A stretch of DNA of 64,000 nucleotides from Catonia carolina (taxonomy: Eukaryota; Arthropoda; Insecta; Hemiptera; Achilidae): NCBI GenBank assembly GCA_035578175.1, contig JAQMRL010000001.1, positions 45,345,553-45,409,552 of the forward strand, in the 5' to 3' direction. The notes below the pieces were generated by a model that made no database searches, was not told the origin of the DNA, and saw only the letters and a list, made by a program, of their open reading frames with translations. Below, in pieces: positions 1 through 10,937 of this stretch. Numbering within the stretch: position 1 is the stretch's first letter; each line of letters starts with the position of its first letter. Both the position numbers and the translations under genes were made by a program.

Positions 1-490
1 AGTGTGTTGTTGTAATAGAGACATTATTAGTATTAATAGTAATTATTATAATTTATTTAGTAAGTATTTAGTTCTGTTTGTGACGGTTTAGCGGAACCCC
101 ATGTACTCCGTAAGTCCAGACTGGTCTTACAACTGTTTTTTTACTCGTATTTTATTCGTTAAGGATAATATCGGTCTTTTGTCCAATAACCGTTTAAAAA
201 AAAACACCGTTTTGAATTATTGTCGGTTTTTGTAATGTGTGCAACCCGCGTTAGTCATTTATCGAGATGTAAGCCCAGGTAACGTTTGTCAGCGTTATTG
301 ATTGTGACAGATGAACATTGGTTCTGTCTAAGCGTAAAGGTTACTTTTGGGAATTTCAATTTGTTTATTTTGATTTTCCATTCTTTAAGCCAAACGTCAA
401 TAAGGTTAAAATTAATTTGAATTTTATGCGAAACTTCAGTTGGATTAGTAGCTTTTAACAGTATTGCCATATCATCAGCAAGCATAGATT
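1..490 (-). mobile_element. Jockey-type LINE, reverse-transcriptase 3' fragment
   Basis: Read on the minus strand, 485 down to 255 gives LADDMAILLKATNPTE, then WLKEWKIKINKLKFPKVTF and RYLGLHLDK. These are the Jockey-clade hallmarks: the catalytic (Y/L)ADD box, the WL..W.IKIN.(S)K..VTFTL segment and the YLGLHLD motif. The frame continues, with stops and shifts, to RPVWTYGV near position 90, the family's (K)PVWTYGIQLW motif. In a live element this is the polymerase that copies the element RNA at a nicked genomic target. Here it is broken by at least one stop right after HLDK and by several indels, and the window edge cuts its 3' end. The first residue of the YADD box is Leu, a further sign of decay. 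Confidence 0.8.
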
Positions 491-774
491 ATAAAGACCA
501 GATAGAGTTTAGTAATTTTAACTAATTTCAAATTAATAAAGGTTAATTAACATTGGAATCTCTATCTGGGAATTAAACACAACACCATCTGAAAATTATT
601 GTAAATAAATTACAATTTTTTTCTACCAAAATTATCGTTTATTATAATTGTTGCGTAATCTTATAATGTACACGTAATCTACTTTCCGATTTATTTTGGG
701 ACAAATCTCTGCGAATAAATTAGTTCTAAACTTACTTCCATCAAGTATATCTAACGATTGATTTTTCTTGTTTG

Positions 775-942
775 TTTTTTGTTTATTTTAAGTCAAAATA
801 GCATAGTTATTAAAAAATATTTTTGGTTATGAAACAATAGGTTTAAAAATTCAATAATTTCCAGAATCTAGCCGGGAATCGTAACCGGGATCTTCCGCTT
901 TGCAGTCCAGCATGTTGACCGCTATTCCACGAAGGTGGTCTT
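775..942 (-). mobile_element. tRNA-derived SINE, decayed
   Basis: The minus strand starts near 942 with a tRNA-like head: the A-box region spans about 915-935, and the B-box-like part lies in the stretch reading ccgggaatcgtaaccggg on the plus strand (874-891). This is followed by CTAG and TTTCC-type body sequence shared with the copies at 42945, 43345 and 53640, and an AT-rich tail toward 775. It is diverged, and the outer limits are approximate. Confidence 0.6.
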
Positions 943-945
943 GAT

Positions 946-1370
946 TTTTGTTACAATATATGATTGAAGACTATAACGTATATAAATAAAGATGTCCATT
1001 ATATTATTTTACCATAATTTTTATTACTTTATCCATAATGAAATGCATAAATACTACAGTATATTTAAGCACACAAAAAATAACATTTATATCGCTACCT
1101 CATATAATTATAGTGACATAATAATCATAATTATTTGTTCATTTTCTTGTAAATACTACCGCGGAAAAATAAATGACAATGAAGATAATAACATAGTTAT
1201 AGTTTCTTCAGTAATTTTAAATTTAATGGCCTTGAAATACCTACATACGTTAGTTTATGTTACATTGTGTTTCTTTTTTAACATCAAATAAATATTTTTT
1301 CGGATATTTTCACAAATCTGATTTTGTTGATAATTACCGTTGTTTGTCAGAATTTATTAAGGTGAACATA
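946..1370. other. AT-rich sequence, nothing recognised
   Basis: Short ORFs of 99 and 69 codons occur here (992-1291, 1257-1466), with compositions expected of chance frames in AT-rich DNA. Confidence 0.5.
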
Positions 1371-1375
1371 TGGAG

Positions 1376-1380
1376 TCAGT
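1376..1380 (+). promoter_or_regulatory. Possible initiator (TCAGT) upstream of the exon-like stretch
   Basis: TCAGT matches the arthropod initiator consensus and lies about 100 bases before the candidate ATG at 1476, which would give a plausible 5' leader. No downstream promoter element is seen at the expected spacing and no clear TATA box precedes it, so this is only a suggestion. Confidence 0.15.
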
Positions 1381-1475
1381 TAGTGTCTAATGTAAGGAAC
1401 TACCTAATCTCTGTAAACGACCTCGTAATCTGCAAAGTGAAGGTCTTCCGAAGAGAGGGTGGTTAGTCTGCCTGC

Positions 1476-1724
1476 ATGCAGCGTCTGAGGCAGTTCGCGG
1501 CTCACCGACGTGCAGTAGGTATGGATCAGCCGTTGTGGCCACGTGCGGCCATAGTGCACATTATTTTTGTGTTTCTTTTTGTTCAGTGGACCATCCCTAC
1601 AGCTGGAAGTAACTATTATTACAATCATCCCCACTACCAGCCGCAACAACAACAACAACAATTCTTCCGCCACAACGAATATCCTCAGCAGGATCCACTT
1701 TTTTGGCCACCCTTCGGTCAGTAA
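1476..1724 (+). CDS. Candidate first coding exon of a secreted protein (partial)
   Basis: Seen: an ATG at 1476, just downstream of an in-frame TAG at 1464, opens an 82-codon frame. A second ATG at 1521 begins MDQPLWPRAAIVHIIFVFLF, a basic residue followed by a hydrophobic core and a small-residue site (TAG before SNYYY), as in a signal peptide. The following segment is rich in Tyr, His, Pro and Gln with a run of six Gln encoded by CAA/CAG, ending DPLFWPPFG. The frame stops at once at 1722-1724, next to two possible splice donors (GTCAGT at 1717, GTAAAT at 1721), so the real exon probably ends at 1716 or 1720. The stretch 1420-1720 is clearly richer in G+C than its flanks. A pyrimidine-plus-AG site at 1807-1808 could be an acceptor but gives only a short open frame. 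Inferred: exon 1 of a secreted protein with a long first intron. The family is not recognised, and a chance ORF is possible. Confidence 0.45.
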   Translation: MQRLRQFAAHRRAVGMDQPLWPRAAIVHIIFVFLFVQWTIPTAGSNYYYNHPHYQPQQQQQQFFRHNEYPQQDPLFWPPFGQ

Positions 1725-2087
1725 ATTATTCCAATTCAGATTTATTTTAAATGTAAATTTAAAATTTTAATATTAATATGCGTCGTGAATACTGTTTGAT
1801 GTTTTTAGGGACCACCACAACCATTTATAATTTAAATAATCTTGTACAGTTCTATTCTGTCATTCGCTACGTATATTTTGAGTTATATGGCTCATATTCC
1901 ACTATATTTCCTTAACCTTGTCGTGATTTACTTGCCGTTTACTGATATATCAGTAGAAAATTCCCTTTTAACTGACGGTTTCAAATTTGTTGATCGGTTA
2001 CTTCCAAATATATATTGTAAGATCTAGGATAACTAGTAAAAAAATGGAATAAATATAACCTTAAACAACAGTAAATTTAAGAGCTGA

Positions 2088-2328
2088 TTTTCGGAGAAAA
2101 AGGTTCCGTTGTTCAATTCCTAGTAAATTAGTTACTTTTATTCGGATTTGATACTAGGCAACCACTGCCTACCACCGGTGTACTTTGTTGGTTAAGGTTC
2201 AATTACATACTCTCTCAGGAATGGTTGATCTAAATCTGTAAATGACTACACTTCATTTACACTTCATAGATTTTATCCTCATCTTATTGGGTCATGGAGT
2301 TGCTTATTTTTGGTACACACATTTTTCT
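2088..2328 (+). mobile_element. SINE family B, copy 1
   Basis: One of six related copies (also 9100, 13330, 50245, 54250, 55995). Shared blocks in order: a tRNA-like B-box remnant ending caattcctagtaaa, then ttacttttattcggatttga, a TACTAGRCA block, a caattA.a.actctctcagg block, CTGTA..GACTACAC.TCATTTACAC, and CATTGGGTCATGG.GTTGCTTATT. This copy lacks most of the tRNA-like head. Confidence 0.7.
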
Positions 2329-2330
2329 TA

Positions 2331-2775
2331 CTTAATTTTATTTAATCTACAATTGTGCAGCTTTGAACAACAATTAAATATGTTCGTAGATTATTTTTTT
2401 ACATCAATTTACAACTTTTGTGAAGAACACCATTCATTAGCAGGACCCTCACGTTCAAATGCCATGACATTGATAAAATTGTTCTTTAAAAATTACAGTT
2501 TATTTTTTAACAATTTTTTAAATATTTTTATTATGTTTTTATTGTTCACACGTTAGGGATAAAAAACAACTTTAATCTATTTCTTATCGTTACATTGTTT
2601 AGTAAAGAGATACAGGTCACAAAAGTAAATTTCGTTTAATTACTACACAACATTAAATACTTTGTCTTCATTTAAGGTACCTAGTTACTTTTGTACTATA
2701 TACATCTTATATTTCACCATTTTTGGGATATTTATAAAAGATTCGCCAATGTAACATGAATAGAGGTAACATAAA
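2331..2775. other. AT-rich sequence, nothing recognised
   Basis: It contains the tail of a 104-codon frame (2242-2556) that begins inside the SINE and is therefore not a gene. Confidence 0.5.
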
Positions 2776-3331
2776 CCGGAAGTAGTAGTTTATTCGTGTA
2801 ATTTTTCACTTTTTTGTGATTTTCTCAAAAACTGGTCCTACAATTTTTTTAAAAATCGCCTGGTTTATTCAATTTTTTATTCTCTATAAGATAGGGTAGG
2901 CGCCCTGTTTGCTGAAATTCTTGGTGAGGCTGTTTTCACGTAAAGAAATTGTTTTTTTAAGATTACGGCTTTAATATAAATTTTAGCGCAAAAATTTATA
3001 TAATAAAAGTTGTAGAAAATTTAAAAACCTACAACATTTATTGCAAACATTTTTTTGTATAACGCTTAGTTTAGCAGTAATTAGCGATTTTCTGATTTTT
3101 TTCTCACGAAAACGTGTGAAAAATCGATTTTTTTTAAGATTCTAAGATTAAGATATTAAGCCGAACTGAGTTCGATTTTCATTTTGCGTCTTTCAGTCAT
3201 GATTAAAATAAGGTTATATTTTTAGAGGTTAGTTTTTGTTTTTTCTAATGTTTTATTACTAATGTTAGGTAATATGGTTAATTATTTGCATTGGCAAGAG
3301 AAAGTTGTGTGAGTGTTTCACACCAGACGTT
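2776..3331 (+). mobile_element. Helentron-associated-like element, 5'-truncated copy
   Basis: It carries the 3' half of the roughly 1-kb family whose full copies are at 38672-39712 and 57969-58917. It starts at the block reading accggaagtagtagtttatt and runs through the conserved gataGGGTAGGCGCC and cacgaaaacgtgtgaaaaat blocks. It then shows the 3' subterminal repeat GGCAAGAGAAAGT (3293-3305) and the terminal hairpin gtgtga-gtgtt-tcacac ending CCAGA followed by a T-run. The 5' subterminal repeat and the GT microsatellite are missing. No coding capacity is visible. Confidence 0.75.
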
Positions 3332-3339
3332 TTTTGTAA

Positions 3340-4915
3340 ATGACTTGGTATGGTGATTTGTTGTCGGATAGTCATGAAGAAACATTATTGGATGGTCCTT
3401 TCAAATACAAGATACTTCACTTAAACAAAAAACAGCTAAGATCAATAATAATTTTAGGTGGTCCTTTCAGAGAAAATAGTTCCCGATTGAATATTAATAT
3501 TTTTAAATATTTGACAGTTCATTATTTCCGTTACGTTCCGCATTTGAACGCGTTTAGCAACGAATAAGTGAACACCAATTTCGGTTAAATAAATACTGAC
3601 TGCCGGTTACGAATTGCTAACGATAAACATTTAACGCTAAATTTTCACATTTTATGCATAGGTAAAATCATTTCATTACTTAATATTAAATTTTACATTT
3701 TTAAAAACTATAAATACAGCTGTTTATTTGATTCAGAGTAGTTGATAATTTTCTCTATTATTGTACTTTTGTGTCATAACCTATTATACCGAATATTCTC
3801 TTTGCTTAACATTTTATTTTTTCTAACTGGCAACATATATTTAAAATGCTAGAGTTACAAAAATCTATCAAAGGAACTCACAACATATTTGCATGGTTTT
3901 TTAACTATTTACAACCTAAAATAGAACTTCTAAACACACAAAACTTTGTTAGTGAAATAAAAAATTTCTTAACTAGACAAGCAATCGATTCTAAACTAGA
4001 CTTTTTAAATTATATTAAACAACAAAGTTTTTTTAGAATTTTATTGATTATTTAGAATCTATTAATGATTTTTTAATAATTAGTACCAAATTGTGATATG
4101 TTTCTAAAACTTGACTTTCTTGTTGGAGCTTGGAGTCGTATAATTGGGGCTCCCTAAGAAAACCCCATAAACAGAGGTATTTTAAACATCTTTGCTGAGT
4201 TGTGTGGCCTTATTTACATGTTTTGTGTAAAAGGGTTCACATGTGATTCAAATCGATCCTGTATTGTCTTGTTTTAGCGTTTCGTGATGTTACAAACGCC
4301 CTTGAAATGCAATTTAACAATGTACCCTTTAAAGTGAAGTAACATAGTAGATTGTGATAAAAGATTGGGAATCGGTCACTAACAAAGATTTGTTGACTTT
4401 ATTAGTATTTATTAATTAATTTTCAGCCTTTTAAATTACACATTTAAATATTTAATTAATTTTACTAATTTGAAAATAATCTCAAATAAAAAACTAAGCA
4501 AGAACATACCCATAAATCTTAGTCAACGCTGTTTAGTATCGATAAGTTCATAATTGTGGATCTAATGATTACCTTTAATGATTTGCGTTTTATAGTCAAC
4601 GACACTTAACCATTATATGAGTTGAGCGGACTTTAGTTAAGATTAGTCCACTATCCTTAGTAACTGCAAGAGATTTAAGTTAGAACTGGAGTAATATATA
4701 CCAAGTTCATAATAAACTGAAATTTACTGACTGAATGATTTTTGTGATTTTTAATTTAACGACAAAAAATTGTGGAAATAGTCTTTCTGTAAAAACAATA
4801 ACTTGATAGCCATATGTTTTATACTCTCAGCTTGTAACACAGGAAACTATTGTAAACATGTTTATCTAAAAAATTTAGCGACTAGTATTACTCTCTACCA
4901 TCACAAATTTTTCAA
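3340..4915. other. Long stretch without recognised features
   Basis: Two small frames (3340-3567, 75 codons; 3846-4055, 69 codons) match no family I know and lack neighbours or splice context that would support them. Confidence 0.5.
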
Positions 4916-4920
4916 CTATA

Positions 4921-5082
4921 TTTTGTTTTAGGTCGCATCCTAATTATAGCTCAGTCATTTACAACTACTTTGGGTTAAGGTCATATTGCGTAATAATTTT
5001 CCAGACCCTAGCCGGAAACCGAATACGCAAACCTTCCACTTTGCTATATTGCTATGAAATAACTGGGCCAAGAAGGCAGTCT
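4921..5082 (-). mobile_element. tRNA-derived SINE, decayed
   Basis: A minus-strand copy of the family seen at 43345. A head remnant lies at about 5082-5010, with a body of CTAGGGTCTGGAAAA type. A tail remnant matching the GTCGC..ATGACC..GATGCGAC module lies at 4930-4970, where the plus strand shows aggtcgcatcc. Confidence 0.6.
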
Positions 5083-5089
5083 TTTCCAT

Positions 5090-5757
5090 TTTTTTAATTT
5101 TCTTTAAATCTTAAATTCTTTAAATCTGAGAAAATTCCTTTAGTAAATCTATTATTATTATTATTATTATTTTATTGAATTCTTGTACCATTTTGATTAT
5201 TTGGTGTTATAACTGTACGGAATTTTTTATTATTTTTCTGATTTTCCTTTTTGCCAGGAAAATAGAAGTAACTATATTCAAATAACAAATTATGTATTAC
5301 GAATAAAGCGTTAATTCCGCATTTTTTAAAATTGTGTTTATTATTAAAATAATTCGCAATTAAAATAAATAAAACATTTAATTACTTTGAGAAATGTATG
5401 CAAATTAATTTAGCAAAATAACGGAGTTACGTTTTTAGAGAACAAGCAGTTATTATTCTTTACTAACGGAAATATTTCCTTCTTTAGCCTATGTGAGAGG
5501 CGGTAACAATAATAGTTAAGCGCAACACTTCAATTACTTAACATTGTTGTATAATTTATTTTTCACGAAAAATACCGTATTTATAATATAAATTATTATC
5601 TTCTGAATTATATTATCTATAAATTCAGAAGTTTTCCATTTCACCAGAAAAGTATGTATCCAACACTGTACATTTTATTTTCTATATTACTTGGGGTGGT
5701 TTAAATTTCACTACATCTAAACAGGGCTCAAAATAGAATTCATTATAATATATTTCA
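5090..5757. other. AT-rich gap with an (ATT)n tract and a small hairpin
   Basis: An ATT trinucleotide tract lies at about 5150-5171. A 10-bp perfect inverted repeat (cttctgaatt, its complement at 5622-5631) spans 5600-5631. No coding signal is seen. Confidence 0.5.
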
Positions 5758-5760
5758 ATA

Positions 5761-6200
5761 CGAGGGACGTTCAATAATTAACGAGCCAAGTTGATATAGA
5801 GAAAACCCGTATATTCAATAGCAATGAAACTTGTACTACTTTTCAACATTGTCTCCAGCAACACTTTTTTCACCATTTTGCAAGATTTCTAATTCAAGCA
5901 GCGTAGAATTCTTTACCTCGCTATTTGAACCATTTCTGTAGTCTACTACTATTTTGATAACTTTTTTCTCATCAAACTACTTGCCGCGAAAGAAGTCTTT
6001 AAACAGGCCGAACAAAAATGAAAATCGAACTTGGCGAGGTCTGAGCTGTTAGGAGGACGTAAAAACTCCCCCAACCCAATTTCTGGAGTGTTGTCTATTT
6101 TTCTAAATAGTGTGAGGTGAGAGTTGTCATGCAAGAGAATCACACATTTTGAGAGAGCGCACTTGTATTCTCGCTTTATCGCGGGTCACATATTCTGTTG
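5761..6200 (-). mobile_element. Mariner-type transposon relic (transposase C-terminal half)
   Basis: Minus strand, from about 6200 downward: AIKREYKCALSK, then CVILLHDNSHLTLF, LGEFLRPPNSSDLAKFDFHF, and near the end LLELEILQNGEKSVAGDNVE. These match the mariner transposase pattern VILLHDNARPH...PPYSPDLAPSDFHLF and its short C-terminal tail, including the Asp of HDN and the Asp of (S)SDL that serve as catalytic acidic residues. The plus-strand left end at 5761 starts CGAGGGACGTTCAATAATTA immediately after TA (5759-5760), consistent with a terminal inverted repeat next to a TA target duplication. The opposite end and the N-terminal DNA-binding half are absent. There are several stops after LSK. 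Confidence 0.8.
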
Positions 6201-6234
6201 AATCATGTTAAAATAGCTCAACAAAAGGAAGAAA

Positions 6235-7765
6235 GAAGAACCAGAAGGAGTGCTAAAAGATGCCATTGAAGATTGTTGAGAATTGAAGCTGCAAAAGAAG
6301 ATATCAGGAATGTTTGTAGTACTTGAAGTGGTCTATAATAGTCTTAAATAAGATGAAAAATGTCTCCTAGTATTTTAGATAGGCTCTTCTTTAGTCTTAA
6401 TAAAAATAGAAGTCAACTCCTTACCAATATCGATAGTGTATTACTAACGATTTTTATTGTCAGCATTATGCATTGCAATTATAAAAACTTTGAACTTGAA
6501 AATTTTTTGCCAATTTTTATCTCTAATTACATAAAAGCAATTTAATTTCTCAATAATAGATTTTGCTATAGTTTTCGTCGTAAAATTTTACATTTAGATT
6601 TTACTTAACATAAATTTTTATCGTGACATTTTTTTAAATGTTGTTCAATCTGTCATTTGATCATCTTTCCATTTAAAACTCATAGTTCAATTCGAGATGA
6701 CAACTTCAACGTAGCCGATAAAAATGAAAAACCTAACTTACGTTTTTACATTCTTGAAAACTTGTATAAGTTGCAGTGGTATTAAGTTAAATGGTGTTTA
6801 AGTTTCGTTTTACTTAACCATCCCATATACGAGTATTTTACTCACACTTTATAGTAATATGTACTACAGTATTACTTTGCTGCCGCTTGACAGCAATTAT
6901 GAACCTTCAATGTCTGTAAGTATCGGATAAAGGCTTTTTAAATTAAATTACAAGAAGTATGACTTATTGATCTTAACTTTGAAAATCTCAGAAAAACTTA
7001 GAAATGATGTAATTAAGATCTAGATTTCTAGAGTTTGTCAAAAATTTATCAGTTTAAAAATTTGCTTCTGGTTTTATAAAAGTTATTTTTAGACCGCGTA
7101 CTAAGAAATTTTGATCATAAAGGTAATTTATTTTTACTTATGTAACACTTGATTTGGTTTCCACGTTCTTTTTTTAAATAGTTAGACTAAATCAGTAACT
7201 TCACTGGATCTCTAGACCCAGAAATTAGGACAACATAGGGCACAATCATTTTGGATCGTTTAACATAATTTTTAATAAACAATATTTTATTATAGGATGA
7301 CGATTAATTCAATGTCAGTTGTTGAATCAAATCGGTACTTTTACACTATTTTATTTGTTAATACTAGCGTTTATTGGTTCATTTTCTATAATTCCAAAAT
7401 TTGCTTACATTAAATTTTTTAAATACATTTACGATAAGCGTATTGTATTTAGGACATCTTGTGTTAAATATCCATTGAGTAGCCTATATCAGACTGCAAG
7501 AAAATGTCAAGGTCATTAAGGGAAATTAAATTTTTAAGTGTTAAACTTAATATTTAAGCACAGCATCCTTACAAAAACTGTTAACTTCGTCACCATATTT
7601 GATATTATTTTTCATTTTGTTCTATACCAGAAATTTAATAGACTTTACAGGGATTACGGATACATTGTTATTTTGTTTGTATTTGTCAACGTGCATTCAC
7701 TTTTAGGTGTATTTGACAAATTTAAATATCAACGTTTTAATGACATTAAATTATTTCTGCTTTTT
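6235..7765. other. AT-rich stretch, nothing recognised
   Basis: A purine-rich patch at 6225-6310 abuts the mariner relic. Frames of 61 and 66 codons (6360, 7319) are hydrophobic and unsupported. Confidence 0.5.
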
Positions 7766-7767
7766 AA

Positions 7768-7935
7768 TATTTTACCAAATTGAAATTATTTTTAGCTTAT
7801 AAATTATTTACTTTAGTATTTTAGAACAAAATCATTTCAGAGCTTTTAAATAAATACTGCTATTTTACCAAATTGAAATTATTTTTAGCTTATAAATTAT
7901 TTACTTTAGTATTTTAGAACAAAAACATTTCAGAG
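7768..7935 (+). repeat. 93-bp local tandem duplication
   Basis: The sequence from 7768 (tattttaccaaattgaaatt) recurs at 7861 and stays nearly identical through catttcagag at 7935, about 75 bases with one visible difference. The unit length is 93 bases; the second unit is partial. Confidence 0.9.
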
Positions 7936-7939
7936 TGAC

Positions 7940-8385
7940 ATAAACGATTTAAAATTAAACGATTTAGTTTGTGATATTAAAAAATTAGGGCTTGAAACCT
8001 AATCCGGTAATCCGTAGGTTCCGGTCGTAATGGAGGTATTTTGTAAACGTGCACAACATATTTTAGCCTAATTTTGTTTAAAATTGTACTACGTATAATG
8101 AGTGCACAACGACTAATTTAAAAAAAGAAAAGCACCTGGTATTGGTAAATTAAAACTAAAGTACATTAATATAGTTTTAAAATTTAAAAAAAACCAAATA
8201 AAATTAGTAATATTTAAAAAAAAAACACTTCTAAGAAAAGTTTAAACAATAGTTGAATATGAACGTTATAAATTTAAAATACATGAAAATAGTGTAGAGG
8301 TACGTAAATTGACAATAACTTTTTACAAGTTCATACTAAGAAGTCTTCTGCCCATAACAGACAAGTGGAATATCAATTTATTTAC
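7940..8385. other. AT-rich gap
   Basis: It contains homopolymer A-runs near 8188 and 8217 and no recognised element. Confidence 0.5.
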
Positions 8386-8386
8386 A

Positions 8387-8737
8387 CTCAATCTGCTGGT
8401 TCCAGGGCTACAAAAAATAATTCTGTTTCTTATCACATGGTCAACCAATCAAATGACTGAATCATTTAAGAACAGAGGAGGTGGAGGTGTAAAAGACACT
8501 AATCAGAGTTATCTCCTCTGAAAGTAATGAATTTCATTATGCAGCCAGACCCTGTGGTGAATGGAAGTAAAGGTGTCATTTGCGGAGTGGAAAATATGTA
8601 TTTTTCAGAGGGCCCGGCATGCTGATAAGAGTATTGTTCTATTCAGTGAGAAAGGCATCATAGGCATCATAATGAGGAAGGCAAGTAAAACCTCTGCAGG
8701 TTCAAACCAGCCTTTCGGCTGATGATCTAAACAACCC
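8387..8737 (+). mobile_element. Repeat family C (AAC-tailed), full-length copy
   Basis: It aligns along its whole length with 39961-40317. Both begin CTC(A/G)ATCTGCT(G/A)GTTCCAGG, share gactgaatcatttaagaaca and a ctcctctgaaagtaatga block, and end GGCTGATGATCTAAACAA. Here the tail is short (acaaccc), while the other copy has a clear AAC repeat. Such a tail suggests a SINE or the 3' end of a LINE moved by retrotransposition. Near 8650-8690 this copy has a repeated 'ggcatcat' and has lost the block seen at 40230-40260. No protein is encoded. Confidence 0.7.
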
Positions 8738-8739
8738 AA

Positions 8740-9095
8740 CTAAGAGGTCTCTACTGTACCTACTTTTTATCTCCGGTGTATTTCTCCATATCTTCTTGTT
8801 ATATTTATCTGAACTAACGGATTTTGATGATGTTGTATTTTTTATATAAGTTTTACAAATTATCATATTATTCATAAATGTTCAGTTAACATAAGTACTG
8901 AAGCTACTGTTTACAAAGACCTTTTAATGCCCTTATGAATGTTTTATGTAGAAAGTTTCAAATTTTTGGCTGTGCAAAATCAAACAACTTAAGAAAATTC
9001 AACCCTTCCAATAGAAATGTTTTCGTTTAACCCTTAATTTGTGTAAGTAACAATCTGTTCAATTTAAGAAAAATAAGCAACTTCACCTAATGAAA
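8740..9095. other. Gap without recognised features
   Basis: No long frame, simple repeat or family match was noticed. Confidence 0.5.
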
Positions 9096-9099
9096 TTAC

Positions 9100-9345
9100 G
9101 ACGATATATATGACATGAAAATTAGTTGTAGTCGTGTACAAACTCAGGCCGACCGTTTCTGAGAGAGTATGGTAAATTGAACCCCAACCAACAAAGTACA
9201 CCAATAAGCTCTGTCTAGTATTCAAATCCGTATAAAAGTAACTACCTTTACTAGGATTTGAACCACGGAAACTTCATCACCGAAAATTATCTGTTAAACA
9301 GCTGACTCGTAACGACGACTTTACCACTAAACCCGGTTAGGTTAC
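9100..9345 (-). mobile_element. SINE family B, copy 2
   Basis: The minus strand from about 9345 reads a tRNA-like head (ccgggtttagtggtaaagtc, an A-box-like region), then the B-box stretch ttccgtggttcaaatcctag, followed by the family body (ttacttttatacggatttga, TACTAGACAGA, actctctcagaaacggtcgg) down to the tail near 9100. It keeps more of the head than most copies. Confidence 0.75.
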
Positions 9346-9669
9346 GTTTAACATTAGTGCCCACAATATTTAAAACAGTATGTTTGTGTATTACAGACCA
9401 GAGTAGAGTTCAAAGGATACAGTGTTTAATTTGTTTAAGATATCGAAATTTTATTTTTTAAAAATCAGCTCTTTATCAAGATTCCAAATACTTGCCTAAG
9501 TTTTCCTAAAAAAACTATGGAAAACTACAATTTTTTTATAAAATGTTGTATAAAAAATTAACATGTTATTTTTTTATTAAGGTGATTAATACCAATACAA
9601 TTTAATGTAATTTAGAATTAATTATTATACGACTAATTAAAAAACAAACAACAGAACGGTTTAAATTTA

Positions 9670-10020
9670 GAACTCTGAATTCAACAAATTTTTTGTTATC
9701 CTTCTCTCGATGGTTTGATGCATTTCTCCAAGTCGTTCTATCTTGCACAAGTCGTTTCATATCTACATATCTGCAACACCCTACATCTTTTGTAATTTGT
9801 TTTAAAATATTCTAACATTTTCCTCCCCCTACAATTCACTCCCTCAATATTACTCTCCATTATTAATAGAGCAATACCTGGATATCCAATGCCCTACTAG
9901 AATATCCCTTCTTCTGATTCCATATGTTTCCATATACTTCTTCTGTCATCCACTGGTTTAAGAACCTCTAAATTACTTATTTTTTCCACCCACCTTATCT
10001 TTAACATTTTCCAATTACAC
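9670..10020 (-). mobile_element. LINE 3' fragment (C-terminal region after reverse transcriptase)
   Basis: Minus strand translation, with frame changes: MLKIRWVEKISNLEVL, then GVNCRGRKMLEYFKTNYKRC, then a segment in which YVDMKRLVQDRTTW-like residues can be read across shifts. The pattern NCRGR(P)(R)(M/L)EY(I)K.I...C and EMKRL.QDR..W is a common C-terminal end of insect LINE polyproteins that follow the reverse-transcriptase domain. No catalytic core remains; this is a 5'-truncated, decayed insertion. Confidence 0.7.
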
Positions 10021-10029
10021 CATTTTCAT

Positions 10030-10935
10030 TATATCCTAAATAAATTCAACAATATAAAACATTTATACACAAATAATTAAATTATAATGAACTTTGAAGA
10101 GTTTCATGTAAAATTGTGATAAAAATTTCTATTAATAGTTAGTTTATTGATGATCTTGTTAAAATATAATTAAATTTATATTTCGTTTATTAATGTTAAT
10201 TTTGACTTCTATTTTTTTTTCATTGGAGGTTTAGAACGGCTAAACTATTTCCGTTAACTTAAATCCATTTTCTAGAATCGGAAAACAGTAGTTACATTAT
10301 TTTTGTTTAAATATTTCGTATGATCTCGTCACGCAACATCTAATATTCCAGTATAAATAAACGAACGTACTTTAAACTAACTATTTTTGTTTAATATAAA
10401 TTGAGTTATTAAATAAATTATTAAGGAATATTACAGGGTCTTAAAGTAATGACAACCAGGTCTTATCGATTATTAACACGATTGTATCCACTTTCACTTA
10501 TTGACAGTTTAATCAACACTTTTGTCTTGCTTCTGACCTTGTCGTCTTCTACATAGTAAAAAATACAGACAGAAATTCCAGACGAAACAAAAAAGGTTAA
10601 ACGCATTGTATTTTTTAAATTAGTTTGATTCACCCGTTCAAGCCTTTCCATTAATTTAATCTCTTACTAAACAAATAGTATTTATTTAATATTTTATTGT
10701 ACACAGCAAGCAATTGTATACAATAGTCGAATAACGTTATACAATATTACATAGGCTAGTAATCGGAATTCAGATTGAGCTAAACATTACTAACAATTAT
10801 AAAATTAACTTAAATTATTATAAAATACTTAGATGAAAATAAACAAAAAAGAAAGAAGAAAATGAGATACAAACTACTTTACTAGAGGCAGACGGCAAAT
10901 ACGGAATATGAAAAATTAAGAGAGAAATTAAAAGA
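10030..10935. other. AT-rich gap
   Basis: It holds a 62-codon minus-strand frame (10463-10651) without family resemblance. Confidence 0.5.
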
Positions 10936-10937
10936 GA

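Noticed and set aside
1404..1673. 89-codon minus-strand ORF opposite the exon-like stretch
   Set aside because: Its Leu run is the antisense of the CAA/CAG (Gln) run; the plus-strand frame has the better signal-peptide start and upstream stop.
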